Of a DNA stretch of 52,738 nt, positions 7,254 through 16,125 are shown one piece after another. Within the stretch, counting starts at the first letter, position 1. Each line of letters opens with the position of its first letter. Position numbers and translations under genes: made by a program. Source of the DNA: Cardiobacteriaceae bacterium (GTDB lineage: Bacteria > Pseudomonadota > Gammaproteobacteria > Cardiobacteriales > Cardiobacteriaceae); contig JAGBJT010000033.1 of the NCBI GenBank assembly GCA_017934275.1, forward strand, positions 1 through 52,738, written 5' to 3'. The notes below the pieces were generated by a model that saw only the letters and a list, made by a program, of their open reading frames with translations, made no database searches and was not told where the DNA came from.

Positions 7254-9377
7254 TTATTCCGCTGGATTAGGATTTGCCGCTTGCGGATTTTGCGCTGCCA
7301 ATGCTTCTTTGATTGACAAACGAACTCGTCCCTGACGGTCAATTTCCAGCAATTTAACTTGCACTTCATCACCAACTTGCAGCGCATCGGTTACTTTTTC
7401 AATTCTTTGCGGTGCAATTTGAGAAATATGCACCAAACCTTCTTTGCCTGGCAAATATGCGACAAAAGCACCGAAATCGGTAATTTTTACAACTTTGGCG
7501 GTATAAATTTTGCCGACTTCTGGTTCAGCGGTAATTTCTTCGATTAAGCGACGCGCTTCGGCAGCGGATTCTTGGCTAGTAGCCGCGATTTTTACTAAAC
7601 CATCATCGTCGATTTCAATAGAAGTTCCGGACTGCTCGGTGATAGAACGGATTGTCGCACCGCCTTTACCGATAACATCTTTAATTTTCTCGACATCAAC
7701 CCGCAAAGTGGTAAATCTTGGGGCATACGGCGACAAATCAGGACGAGGAGCGGAAATTGCCTCATTCATAATTCCCAGAATGTGCATTCTTCCTTCGTGA
7801 GCCTGTTTGAGCGCAATTTCCATAATTTCTTTAGTGATACCGTTGATTTTGATATCCATCTGCAAGGCGGTTACACCATTTGCTGAACCTGCTACCTTGA
7901 AATCCATATCACCAAGATGATCTTCATCACCCAAAATATCGGTGAGCACTGCAAATCTATCGCCTTCTTTAATCAAGCCCATTGCGATACCAGCAACTGG
8001 TGCTTTGGTCGGCACGCCTGCATCCATCAAAGATAAGCTTGAACCGCAAACGCTCGCCATTGAACTTGAACCGTTTGATTCGCAGATTTCTGAAACCACA
8101 CGGATTGTGTAAGGGAATTCGCTTTCTTTCGGCACAACCGCAGCAACACCGCGTTTTGCCAAGCGACCGTGCCCAATTTCACGGCGTTTCGGTGAGCCAA
8201 TCCGACCAATTTCACCGACCGAAAACGGTGGGAAGTTGTAATGCAAAATAAAGTTTTCTTTCACTTCACCGATAAGCGTATCCAGCAATTGAGCATCACG
8301 GCTAGTGCCCAGCGTAGTTACAACCAATGCCTGCGTTTCACCACGAGTAAATAAAGCTGAACCGTGCACTCTCGGTAAAACACCTGTGCGGATTGTTATC
8401 GGACGAACGGTTTTGTTATCGCGTCCATCGATGCGTGGCAGCCCTGCCAAAATGCGGTCGCGAACCGTGCGATATTCCAATTCGTGCACATATTCACCGA
8501 CTTTCTTCGCCGTCCATTTTGCGTCTTCAACTTCTGGTGCAAGCACCGCCGCAGCTTCTTCATGCACTGCCGCAACCGCTGCTTGCCGTTCTTGCTTATC
8601 GGCAATTTGATAAGCATTAGTTAATTTCTCGGCACAAAGTTTTTTAACTTCTTCTGTAAGCTCCACATCAATTTCAGGAGCAGTCCAATCCCAAGCTGGT
8701 TTTGCGGCTTTTTCAGCCAAAGCATTTATTTCACGAATAACCGTTTGCTGCGCTTCGTGTCCGAATAAAACCGCACCGAGCATTGTTTCTTCCGACAATT
8801 GGTCGGCTTCACTTTCTACCATCAGCACCGCATCTGCCGTTCCTGCAACTACCAAATCAAGCCGTGATTTTTTCAATTGCTTCGGTGATGGATTAAGCAC
8901 AAATTCATTGTTTATATAACCAACTCTTGCCGCACCAATCGGACCGTTAAACGGCACGCCAGATAAACGCAAAGCAGCCGATGCACCAATCATTGCGGGA
9001 ATATCAGGTTGAACCTCGGGATTGAATGCGATGACGGTCGCGATAATTTGAATTTCATTGAAAAAGCCGTCTGGGAAGAGCGGACGAATTGGACGGTCAA
9101 TCAGGCGAGAAATTAGAGTTTCTTCCTCACTAGGACGACCTTCACGACGGAAAAAACCGCCTGGAATTTTGCCTGCCGAATAAGTTTTTTCTTGATAATC
9201 AACGGTCAGCGGGAAAAAATCTTGACCGTCAGCGACATTTTGATTCGCTACAACGGTTACCAAAACCGCAGTGTCGTCCATAGTTACGATAACGGCAGCA
9301 TCTGCTTGACGCGCGATTTCACCAGTTTCGATGGTTACTTGATGGCGACCGTATTGGAATGTAGAAGTATGTTTCAC
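7254..9377 (-). CDS. pnp: polyribonucleotide nucleotidyltransferase (PNPase)
   Basis: Phosphorolytic 3'-5' exoribonuclease of the RNA degradosome. The 707-residue protein shows two RNase PH-like domains (the first from residue 1, the second opening with [13 protein letters not shown] near 320), a KH domain with [12 protein letters not shown] near 560, and an S1 domain ([19 protein letters not shown]) near 625. The catalytic-core signature [20 protein letters not shown] is present. It lies 72 bases downstream of rpsO, the classical rpsO-pnp order, so cotranscription and PNPase autoregulation at its own leader are likely. Length is normal for the family. Confidence 0.98.
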   Translation of the reverse strand: MKHTSTFQYGRHQVTIETGEIARQADAAVIVTMDDTAVLVTVVANQNVADGQDFFPLTVDYQEKTYSAGKIPGGFFRREGRPSEEETLISRLIDRPIRPLFPDGFFNEIQIIATVIAFNPEVQPDIPAMIGASAALRLSGVPFNGPIGAARVGYINNEFVLNPSPKQLKKSRLDLVVAGTADAVLMVESEADQLSEETMLGAVLFGHEAQQTVIREINALAEKAAKPAWDWTAPEIDVELTEEVKKLCAEKLTNAYQIADKQERQAAVAAVHEEAAAVLAPEVEDAKWTAKKVGEYVHELEYRTVRDRILAGLPRIDGRDNKTVRPITIRTGVLPRVHGSALFTRGETQALVVTTLGTSRDAQLLDTLIGEVKENFILHYNFPPFSVGEIGRIGSPKRREIGHGRLAKRGVAAVVPKESEFPYTIRVVSEICESNGSSSMASVCGSSLSLMDAGVPTKAPVAGIAMGLIKEGDRFAVLTDILGDEDHLGDMDFKVAGSANGVTALQMDIKINGITKEIMEIALKQAHEGRMHILGIMNEAISAPRPDLSPYAPRFTTLRVDVEKIKDVIGKGGATIRSITEQSGTSIEIDDDGLVKIAATSQESAAEARRLIEEITAEPEVGKIYTAKVVKITDFGAFVAYLPGKEGLVHISQIAPQRIEKVTDALQVGDEVQVKLLEIDRQGRVRLSIKEALAAQNPQAANPNPAE

Positions 9378-9449
9378 GCTGATACCTTTTATAAATTATG
9401 CTTTATATATAGAGCGGGCTTATCAAGCGACAAGCCCAAATAGAAAAAA

Positions 9450-9716
9450 TTAACGACGCAAACCTAAATCAGCGATGAGCTTGCGGTAATTGTCGTAATT
9501 TGTGCGTTTTAAGTATTCGAGAAGACGGCGGCGGCGGCTAACCATTTTGAGCAATCCGCGGCGTGAGTGATGATCTTTTTTATTTGCTTCGAAATGCGGT
9601 TGTAAATCGAGAATTCTTGCGGTTAAAAGTGCTACTTGAACTTCGGTAGAACCAGTATCACCAGGGGCTCTTTGATATTTTTTGATAATTTCTTCTTTGT
9701 TCTCTTTATTAAGCAT
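9450..9716 (-). CDS. rpsO: 30S ribosomal protein S15
   Basis: 88-residue S15, a primary 16S rRNA-binding protein of the platform. It contains the signature [16 protein letters not shown] and [18 protein letters not shown]. An open frame extends 16 codons further upstream, but the ATG at 9716 is chosen because [10 protein letters not shown] gives the family length and an AAGGAAC ribosome site sits just before it. It is first in a two-gene unit with pnp. truB, often found upstream, is absent here. Confidence 0.97.
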   Translation of the reverse strand: MLNKENKEEIIKKYQRAPGDTGSTEVQVALLTARILDLQPHFEANKKDHHSRRGLLKMVSRRRRLLEYLKRTNYDNYRKLIADLGLRR

Positions 9717-9798
9717 TGCTATGTTCCTTAAATTAAATGGAAAAAACCAAAAATAAAGTCGCAAAACTCTTTATTTCCAGCGGTTAAAAAAGCGCGGC

Positions 9799-9827
9799 AT
9801 TCTAGCAAGTTTTCAGCTAGCTAAAAC
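9799..9827 (-). promoter_or_regulatory. candidate rpsO promoter
   Basis: Minus-strand -10 TAGAAT (9804-9799) with discriminator GCCGCGC, identical to that of the tRNA-Arg promoter near 35080. The -35 (GTTTTA, 17 bases away) is weak and overlaps the end of the upstream gene. Confidence 0.4.
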
Positions 9828-12744
9828 TCTCCAACAAGACCTGTACGGGATGAAGAATTTTCTTATCCGCACAACTTTTGACTTGACAACGGCAGGAATA
9901 TCCCGTAGCGAGTAGCTCAATTTCAGGATTATCAATTTGCTCTCGCCAAGAAAGTTCAAATAAGCGTTTTGAATTTTCCTGATGTTCTGTTTCGTGCCCG
10001 TAAGTTCCAGCCATTCCGCAGCAGCCCACAGCGGCGATTTGCAGTTTCAAGCCAAAAAATTCGAATACTTTTTGCCAATCTTTGCCCGCAGAGGGAATTT
10101 GCGTTTTTTCGGTGCAATGCGGAGCTAAAAAATATTTTTTTTTCGTTATTTTTTTACGGATATAGATATCTTTTCCCTTCGCCGTTAAATAACCGTTCAG
10201 CCATTCCTGCGGCAACAAAATATTCACATTAAAACTGGAATTCTTCCGATATTCTTGACGGAAAACCATTGTCATTGCGGGATCAATTCCAACCATCGGT
10301 ATTCCCGACAATCCTGCTTCAATCAAGGTATGACGATTTTTATCTTTCAAGCGTTCAAAGCGTTTATTGAAACCGTGAATTTGCAAAGGCTTACCGTTCG
10401 GAAAATAAGGCAGCACAAAGACTTTCACTCCCAATTTTTGAAATAAAAGCAGAAAATCGCGGAAAACTTCGCTGTCGAAATAGCGGGTAAAAGCATCTTG
10501 CACAACCAGAACGGCATTGTGCGGAGAATATTCACGAGATAGCGCGGCAAAATCGCAATGTTTTGGCAGAAGCTCTGCGCCGTAATCTGACAATTGTGCC
10601 CGTGCTTGCTCGGAAAATAGCGGTATCCGTTCGAGTTTTACCGTCTTTTTTAAGAGCATTTGCACGATTTTCTGCCGTAATAAATAGTTGTAAAACGGTG
10701 AGATTTTGGCAAGTAGCGGTAAGGCATATTCCAAATTTCCGATTACATAATCACGCAAAGAGCGGAAATATTTACGGTGATATTCCTCTAAAAACACCGC
10801 GCGCAACTCTGGCACATCAACTTTTACGGGGCATTGTCCCGCGCAGGATTTACAAGCTAAACAGCCGCGCATTGCTGCATAAACTTCGCGCTCAAACTCT
10901 TCGGTCAAACGGTTTTGTGCTTGCCGAAGCCGCCATTCTTTGAAAAGCATCGCCCGCCCTTTCGGTGAATGCACGCGGTCGCGAGTTACCTTCCAAGACG
11001 GACACATCGCATCAAGAAGAGAATAGTTAAAGCAAGAACCATTGCCGTTACAGTGCATTGCATTACCGCCCTGCTGCCAAATATCCGCGGAAATTTGACG
11101 GTCAAAATCACCTCGTAAAGCAACTGCATCAACTTTGGTCAGAGCGAATTCATCGGACGGTGTCGCAATTTTTCCAGGATTTAAGCGGTTTTCGGGGTCG
11201 AAGAGATATTTCACTCTCTGCACTAACCGCCAACAGTTACCGAAAAACCGCGGTGCATATTCCGAACGCAGTCCCTTACCGTGTTCTCCCCAAAGTACAC
11301 CGCCATATTTATATGTAAGCGCGACTACTTCATCAGAAATCTTTTTGAACAATTCACGGGAATTTTCCGCTTTCGGGTCAATCAACGGGCGGACATGCAA
11401 AACTCCCGCATCAACATGTCCAAACATTCCGTAATCAAGATTGTTGTTATCAAGCAGAGCGCGGAATTCACGGATATACGCCGCAAGATTTTCAGGCGGC
11501 ACGGCGGTATCTTCCACAAAAGGCTGCGGTCGTTTTTCTCCTGCAATATTTCCGAGCAATCCGACGGAACGCTTACGCATCGCATAAACCGCGTTAATTT
11601 CACTTTCCGTTTTTGCAACCGTCAAAGTCAAACGGCGAATACTTCTATCTGCTCTAACAAAATTTACCGCCCGATTTACCGCTTCTTTAAGTTCGTCATA
11701 GCTTGGCGCGGTAAATTCCACAATATTGATACCAGCTGGATTTTTACCGCTCGCCGCTGGTGGAAAAAAATCCTTCACGCTTTCCCAAACAAAATCACCT
11801 TGCGCAAGCCCTAAAACTTTGGAATCAACCGTTTCGATGGAAAGTGGATTTTGTGATAGCAAGGCACGCGCATCTTCCAAGGCGTTCTGAAAATTGGCAT
11901 AACCGATATTGACCAGCGCACGGTATTTCGGGATTGGCAATAAATTAAGTTCAGCTTCGGCGATAACTGCAAGCGTTCCTTCCGCACCGCAGAGCACCGC
12001 ACAGGGATTGAATTGATTGTTTTTAATGAGATTCGGTAAGTCGTAGCCAGTGAGCGAGCGCGTTAATTTCGGAAAACTTGCCGCGATAAGTTCTGCGTTT
12101 TCAGCGGCAATTTGATGCAGTCCGTCGCAGATTTTTTTGACTTTTTCAGGCATTTGTTCTTGATATTTACCGCGTTCCACCAAAGCCGTAGAACGGGCAG
12201 AAAACACATCACCGCCTAATAAAACCGCTTCTAATCCCAAAATATGGTCGTGAGTTTTGCCGTAACGCAAACTCCCCTGCCCGCTTGCGTCGGTGTTAAT
12301 CATTCCGCCGATTGTGGCGCGGTTAGAAGTTGAAAGTTCAGGAGCAAAAAATAATCCGTGCGGTTTGAGCGCGGCATTGAGCTGATCTTTCACCACACCG
12401 CATTGCACTCGCGCACGGCGATTTCGGACATCAATTTCCAGAATTTGATTCATAAACCGCGACAAATCCAGAATTATTCCGTCGGTTAGAGATTGCCCGT
12501 TTGTGCCTGTTCCACCGCCGCGTGCGGTCAAATGTAAAGCTCGGAATTTTTCCCAAGATAAAACCCGCATCACCGTGCAAATATCCGCTGTATTTCGCGG
12601 AAAAACTACCGCCTGCGGTCGGCGTTGATAAATCGAATTGTCGGTGGAATAAACGGTCAGCTGCGCGTCTTGATTGGAGTATTCACCGCTAAATTTTTCT
12701 TTTTTTAAGACGCGGAAAAACTCAGGAATTAAATTTGCACTCAT
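9817..12744 (-). CDS. ydiJ: YdiJ-type FAD-linked D-2-hydroxyglutarate dehydrogenase with Fe-S domain
   Basis: Large fused flavoprotein matching E. coli YdiJ almost along its length; the family oxidises D-2-hydroxyglutarate, which the SerA reaction can generate. The N-terminal FAD-binding PCMH domain has RGGGTGTNGQ and PELSTSNRATIGGMINTDASGQG; the middle carries the FAD-oxidase C domain (YGMFGHVDAGVLHVRP); near residue 640 a ferredoxin-like GCLACKSCAGQCP binds 4Fe-4S; the C-terminal CCG-type part has GCCGMAGTYGHE. The ATG at 12744 is chosen because MSANLIPEFF aligns with the family N terminus; an in-frame ATG 25 codons upstream (12819) is the alternative. Neither has a strong ribosome site. 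About 975 residues, close to the usual ~1018. Confidence 0.9.
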   Translation of the reverse strand: MSANLIPEFFRVLKKEKFSGEYSNQDAQLTVYSTDNSIYQRRPQAVVFPRNTADICTVMRVLSWEKFRALHLTARGGGTGTNGQSLTDGIILDLSRFMNQILEIDVRNRRARVQCGVVKDQLNAALKPHGLFFAPELSTSNRATIGGMINTDASGQGSLRYGKTHDHILGLEAVLLGGDVFSARSTALVERGKYQEQMPEKVKKICDGLHQIAAENAELIAASFPKLTRSLTGYDLPNLIKNNQFNPCAVLCGAEGTLAVIAEAELNLLPIPKYRALVNIGYANFQNALEDARALLSQNPLSIETVDSKVLGLAQGDFVWESVKDFFPPAASGKNPAGINIVEFTAPSYDELKEAVNRAVNFVRADRSIRRLTLTVAKTESEINAVYAMRKRSVGLLGNIAGEKRPQPFVEDTAVPPENLAAYIREFRALLDNNNLDYGMFGHVDAGVLHVRPLIDPKAENSRELFKKISDEVVALTYKYGGVLWGEHGKGLRSEYAPRFFGNCWRLVQRVKYLFDPENRLNPGKIATPSDEFALTKVDAVALRGDFDRQISADIWQQGGNAMHCNGNGSCFNYSLLDAMCPSWKVTRDRVHSPKGRAMLFKEWRLRQAQNRLTEEFEREVYAAMRGCLACKSCAGQCPVKVDVPELRAVFLEEYHRKYFRSLRDYVIGNLEYALPLLAKISPFYNYLLRQKIVQMLLKKTVKLERIPLFSEQARAQLSDYGAELLPKHCDFAALSREYSPHNAVLVVQDAFTRYFDSEVFRDFLLLFQKLGVKVFVLPYFPNGKPLQIHGFNKRFERLKDKNRHTLIEAGLSGIPMVGIDPAMTMVFRQEYRKNSSFNVNILLPQEWLNGYLTAKGKDIYIRKKITKKKYFLAPHCTEKTQIPSAGKDWQKVFEFFGLKLQIAAVGCCGMAGTYGHETEHQENSKRLFELSWREQIDNPEIELLATGYSCRCQVKSCADKKILHPVQVLLESFS

Positions 12745-12874
12745 TGTGATTTTTGATTTGTCAAGTCTTAAATGAAAAAGTTCGCGGATTTTAAGAGCGA
12801 CAACGGTCATAAAAGACACCGTCCGTAATGCAAGAAAAAATTTTCTTTATTTCGCAGCAATTTGTAAAAAACGC

Positions 12875-12927
12875 TTCACAATCGTGAAAAAATATCTATA
12901 ATCGTTTTATGCAATCAATCGTTGCAT
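12875..12927 (+). promoter_or_regulatory. ahpC promoter and downstream palindrome
   Basis: TTCACA (12875-12880), 16-base spacer, TATAAT (12897-12902). Just downstream, 12909-12927 is an inverted repeat ATGCAA-N7-TTGCAT placed around the expected transcription start, a position suited to an operator or an mRNA hairpin. No clear OxyR site was recognised. Confidence 0.6.
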
Positions 12928-12966
12928 CAGATATATTTATTTTTTCAAATCAATTGCGAGGTATTT

Positions 12967-13530
12967 ATGCCAATTATCAATCGTCAAGTTCCTGAATTCA
13001 AAGCGGAAGTTTTTCAAAAAGGTGCATTTCGCACGATTACCGATGCAAATTTTCGTGGTAAGTGGTCGGTAGTTGTTTTCTATCCAGCAGATTTCACCTT
13101 CGTTTGCCCTACCGAATTGGAAGATTTAGCTAAACATTACGCAGATTTCCAAGCTCTGAACGCAGAAGTCTATGCCGTCTCTTGCGATACTCATTTCACT
13201 CACAAAGCTTGGCACGACACATCTCCTGCAATTAGCAAAATCGAATATCCAATGGTTGGCGACCCAACTGGCGTTCTAGCACGCGGATTTGATGTGATGA
13301 TTGAAGAAGAAGGCTTGGCTTTGCGCGGCTCTTTCATCATTAGTCCAGAAGGCGTTATTAAAGTTGCTGAAATTCACGACAACAGCATCGGTCGCGACGC
13401 GAAAGCACTTTTGCGTAATTTGAAAGCAGCTAAATATGTTGCTGAACACGACGGTGAAGTCTGCCCTGCCGCTTGGGAAGAAGGCGAAAAAACATTAAAA
13501 CCAAGCTTGGATTTAGTCGGAAAAATTTAG
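12967..13530 (+). CDS. ahpC: alkyl hydroperoxide reductase subunit C (peroxiredoxin)
   Basis: 187-residue typical 2-Cys peroxiredoxin that reduces H2O2 and organic peroxides. The peroxidatic cysteine is in DFTFVCPTE (residue ~47), the resolving cysteine in GEVCPA near the C terminus, and the protein ends SLDLVGKI as in E. coli. ATG 12967 is chosen over the upstream in-frame ATG because MPIINRQVPEFK matches the family start and GCGAGG precedes it. ahpF, its reductase, lies 166 bases downstream after a terminator, so the two may be transcribed both together and separately. Confidence 0.97.
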   Translation: MPIINRQVPEFKAEVFQKGAFRTITDANFRGKWSVVVFYPADFTFVCPTELEDLAKHYADFQALNAEVYAVSCDTHFTHKAWHDTSPAISKIEYPMVGDPTGVLARGFDVMIEEEGLALRGSFIISPEGVIKVAEIHDNSIGRDAKALLRNLKAAKYVAEHDGEVCPAAWEEGEKTLKPSLDLVGKI

Positions 13531-13552
13531 TTCTTTGTTTGTTAGAAACTTT

Positions 13553-13579
13553 GCCCCGTATTTTTGCGGGGCTTTTTTT
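13553..13579 (+). terminator. Rho-independent terminator after ahpC
   Basis: Stem GCCCCG/CGGGGC with an eight-base loop and a T7 run. Confidence 0.85.
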
Positions 13580-13696
13580 GAAATTATTCGCTAATAAATG
13601 CGGTTTTGACGGTTAAAGGCACAAAATTCTTGGAAAATACCGCAAGCAAAATCTGGTCTCGAATTCGCAAAAAAATAAGCTAAAAAGGAGTTTCTT

Positions 13697-15265
13697 ATGC
13701 TCGACGAATCATTGCTTCTCCAATTAAAAACCTATTTCCAACGATTAACCAAACCCGTTGTTTTGGTAATACAACCAGAAGCGCATCACAAAAAAGAAGA
13801 ATTAAAAGATTTTTTAGAAGATTTAGCCAGCGCAAGCAATTTAATTTCAATCCAAGAGAGGGATTTTGGCGGTCGTTCAGGAATTTCCTTTGCTCTGGAA
13901 TGCGATGGAAAAGTTAGCGGAATTGAATTTTCAGGAATACCGTCGGGACACGAATTTACTTCTCTGATTTTGGCGATTATGCAGCTCTCTGGTGTGCCGC
14001 TAAATTTAGATATCGATGTGCAAAAAGCGGTGCAGAACTTAAATTGCAAGGAAGGTCTGCATTTTGAAGTGTTTGTTTCTTTGTCTTGCACTAACTGCCC
14101 AGAAGTAGTGCAAACTCTTAATCAATTTGCGCAACTCAATCCTTTAATTACAGTCGAAACCATCGACGGTGCGCTTTTCCGCGATGAAATTGAGGCGCGC
14201 AATGTGCAAGGTGTGCCGTCAGTTTTCTTAAATAGAACTCGTTTTGCTGATGGTCGCATTGAGCCATCGCAACTTTTGGCAAAACTCCTCGAACGCTATC
14301 CCGCAAGCAAAAAAGATGTTGTTGCCAGTGATATTCCTCTGCAAGATGTGCTGGTTATCGGCGGAGGACCTGCGGGAACGGCATCTGCAATTTATGCAGC
14401 ACGCAAAGGCTTAAAAGTTACGGTTATTGCGCAACGCTTGGGCGGACAAGTTAAAGATACGGTTGAAATTGAAAATCTCATCGGCACGCTTAAAACTACT
14501 GGTGAACAGCTAGCACTCAACTTACGCCAACACATTACTGTTAATCATTCAATTGTGATGCGTGAAGGAGTTGCGGTTAAATCGATTTCTCCTGCCGAAG
14601 GCGATAGAAAGCATCATCAAGTAATTTTGCAAACTGGCGAGATGATTGAAACTCGCACGATTATTTTGGCGACTGGTGCTAAATGGCGCGAACTCGGCGT
14701 TCCTGGTGAAAAAGAGCATATCGGACGCGGTGTGGCATTTTGTCCGCATTGTGATGGACCGTTTTTTAAGGACAAAAAAGTTGCGGTTATCGGCGGTGGA
14801 AATTCAGGAATTGAGGCGGCGATTGATTTAGCGGGAATTTGCGAAAAAGTTGTAGTTTTCGAATTTGCCGAAACCTTAAACGCTGACCAAGTTTTGATTG
14901 ATGCGCTTTATGAACGCTCTAATGTTGAAGTTTTAACTTCGGTTGCCGTGCAAGAAGTGCTGGCGAAAAACGGACGCGTTTCAGGTTTGTCTTACAAAAA
15001 ACGCGACAACAACGAAGAAATTGCCATTGATTTATCAGGAATTTTCGTGCAAATCGGTTTAGCTCCGAGCACAGACTTTTTGAAAAACACCGTCAAGCGC
15101 AATGAATACGGTGAAATTGAAATTAACGAACGCTGTGAAACTTCAACTGCGGGAATTTTTGCCGCTGGCGATTGCACAACTGTTCCGTATAAACAAATTG
15201 TGGTGGCGATGGGAGAAGGTGCAAAAGCGGCACTTTCAGCTTTCAATTATTTAGTCCGTTCATAA
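13697..15265 (+). CDS. ahpF: alkyl hydroperoxide reductase subunit F
   Basis: 522-residue flavoprotein that passes electrons from NADH to AhpC. The N-terminal double-thioredoxin-fold domain holds the CTNC redox pair near residue 130. The FAD domain begins VLVIGGGPAGTASAIYAARKG near residue 216. The active-site disulfide CPHC is near 350, followed by the NAD-binding VAVIGGGNSGIEAAIDLA. The C-terminal FAD motif is GIFAAGDCTTVPYKQ. Length matches E. coli AhpF. The start has an AAGGAG site. A bidirectional terminator separates it from darP. Confidence 0.97.
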   Translation: MLDESLLLQLKTYFQRLTKPVVLVIQPEAHHKKEELKDFLEDLASASNLISIQERDFGGRSGISFALECDGKVSGIEFSGIPSGHEFTSLILAIMQLSGVPLNLDIDVQKAVQNLNCKEGLHFEVFVSLSCTNCPEVVQTLNQFAQLNPLITVETIDGALFRDEIEARNVQGVPSVFLNRTRFADGRIEPSQLLAKLLERYPASKKDVVASDIPLQDVLVIGGGPAGTASAIYAARKGLKVTVIAQRLGGQVKDTVEIENLIGTLKTTGEQLALNLRQHITVNHSIVMREGVAVKSISPAEGDRKHHQVILQTGEMIETRTIILATGAKWRELGVPGEKEHIGRGVAFCPHCDGPFFKDKKVAVIGGGNSGIEAAIDLAGICEKVVVFEFAETLNADQVLIDALYERSNVEVLTSVAVQEVLAKNGRVSGLSYKKRDNNEEIAIDLSGIFVQIGLAPSTDFLKNTVKRNEYGEIEINERCETSTAGIFAAGDCTTVPYKQIVVAMGEGAKAALSAFNYLVRS

Positions 15266-15285
15266 TCCACCGTCATTGTGAAAAT

Positions 15286-15317
15286 AAAAAGCCAAAACAA
15301 ATGAGTTTTGGCTTTTA
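15286..15317. terminator. bidirectional terminator between ahpF and darP
   Basis: Twelve-base stem AAAAGCCAAAAC/GTTTTGGCTTTT with a six-base loop; serves both convergent genes. Confidence 0.85.
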
Positions 15318-15335
15318 TTTATTCAGCGTAATTTA

Positions 15336-15905
15336 TTATTCAAGTTCCGTAATATCCTGTAAATATTGCTGCAAGAGAATTTTTTCACGGCAATTTTTAT
15401 CTTTATTTTCTTCCGCATCTTCCGTTTCCAGTGTTTTTTGTTCAAATTTGCGGATTGCCCGTAAATATTGGCGAATTTTTTGGATATCAGCATCAGGATA
15501 AATTTGCAGCAAATCGAAAATTGCTTGTTTTTCATCGTTTAGTAATGCGCTAACTCTTTGATTTATTAAGAATTTTTTCCTATCCGCTGCTTGCTGGGAA
15601 AGCCTTTCAATATCCGCGACATTTTTATTTAGTTCCGTGAAATTGTCTTCAATTAGTCGTGTTAAGTATGACAAATGTCTTGCAAAAGCATTTCCTTTGA
15701 GCCGTTTTGCTTCGCGGAAGGCGGCGGTTTGTTCGGCATTTAGTTTGAGATATTGATATTGAGTTTCAGGAATTTTGATTATTTCCGCGACGAGTTCTTT
15801 GATTTTTGCTCGCTCGCGTTTGATTGCGGAACGGTTAGCGCGGATAACTCGTCCGAGTTCGTCGTATTGTTTTTCTGGTTTTAGCGGTTTATTTTCAACG
15901 GTCAT
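15336..15905 (-). CDS. darP: DarP/YjgA-family ribosome-associated protein
   Basis: 189-residue DUF615 protein of the YjgA/DarP family, which associates with 50S precursors and helps late assembly of the peptidyl-transferase centre. Typical features are the SAIKRERAKIKELVAEI segment, REAKRLKGNAFARHLSYLTRLI, and the C-terminal YPDADIQKIRQYLRAIRKFEQ. Highly charged and helical throughout. The C-terminal acidic tail resembles that of other members. Single gene, convergent with ahpF. Confidence 0.88.
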   Translation of the reverse strand: MTVENKPLKPEKQYDELGRVIRANRSAIKRERAKIKELVAEIIKIPETQYQYLKLNAEQTAAFREAKRLKGNAFARHLSYLTRLIEDNFTELNKNVADIERLSQQAADRKKFLINQRVSALLNDEKQAIFDLLQIYPDADIQKIRQYLRAIRKFEQKTLETEDAEENKDKNCREKILLQQYLQDITELE

Positions 15906-15972
15906 TTTGGCTCCGGTAATATTTGTTTATCTATATTTTGTAATATTTTTGTATTATTTTTACAGTTTAATC

Positions 15973-15999
15973 AAATACAGTTCTGTATTTAAGTATAAT
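15973..15999 (+). promoter_or_regulatory. perfect palindromic operator next to a TATAAT promoter
   Basis: AAATACAG-TT-CTGTATTT at 15973-15990 is a perfect 18-base palindrome that ends three bases before TATAAT at 15994-15999, so a dimeric repressor bound there would block the promoter. The discriminator following the -10 is GCGC. Confidence 0.6.
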
Positions 16000-16006
16000 T
16001 AGCGCA

Positions 16007-16041
16007 CTTCAAAATATGCCGACTATTAAAGTCGGCTTTTT
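16007..16041 (+). ncRNA. possible very short transcript or attenuated leader upstream of dacB
   Basis: From the TATAAT at 15994 transcription would begin near 16006, and at 16018-16041 a six-base stem GCCGAC/GTCGGC followed by T6 forms an intrinsic terminator. No gene lies between. Either the dacB leader is attenuated or a ~35-nt RNA is made. Confidence 0.4.
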
Positions 16042-16125
16042 TATCGGAAATATCACTATTTTTTTAATAATTGATATTGACGGTAATCACAAAAAAAATA
16101 ATTATCTCGAATAGGAACTTCATCA

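Noticed and set aside
15973-15990. LexA (SOS) box
   Set aside because: The palindrome is CAG-N2-CTG, not the CTG-N10-CAG of gammaproteobacterial LexA; only an unidentified operator can be claimed.
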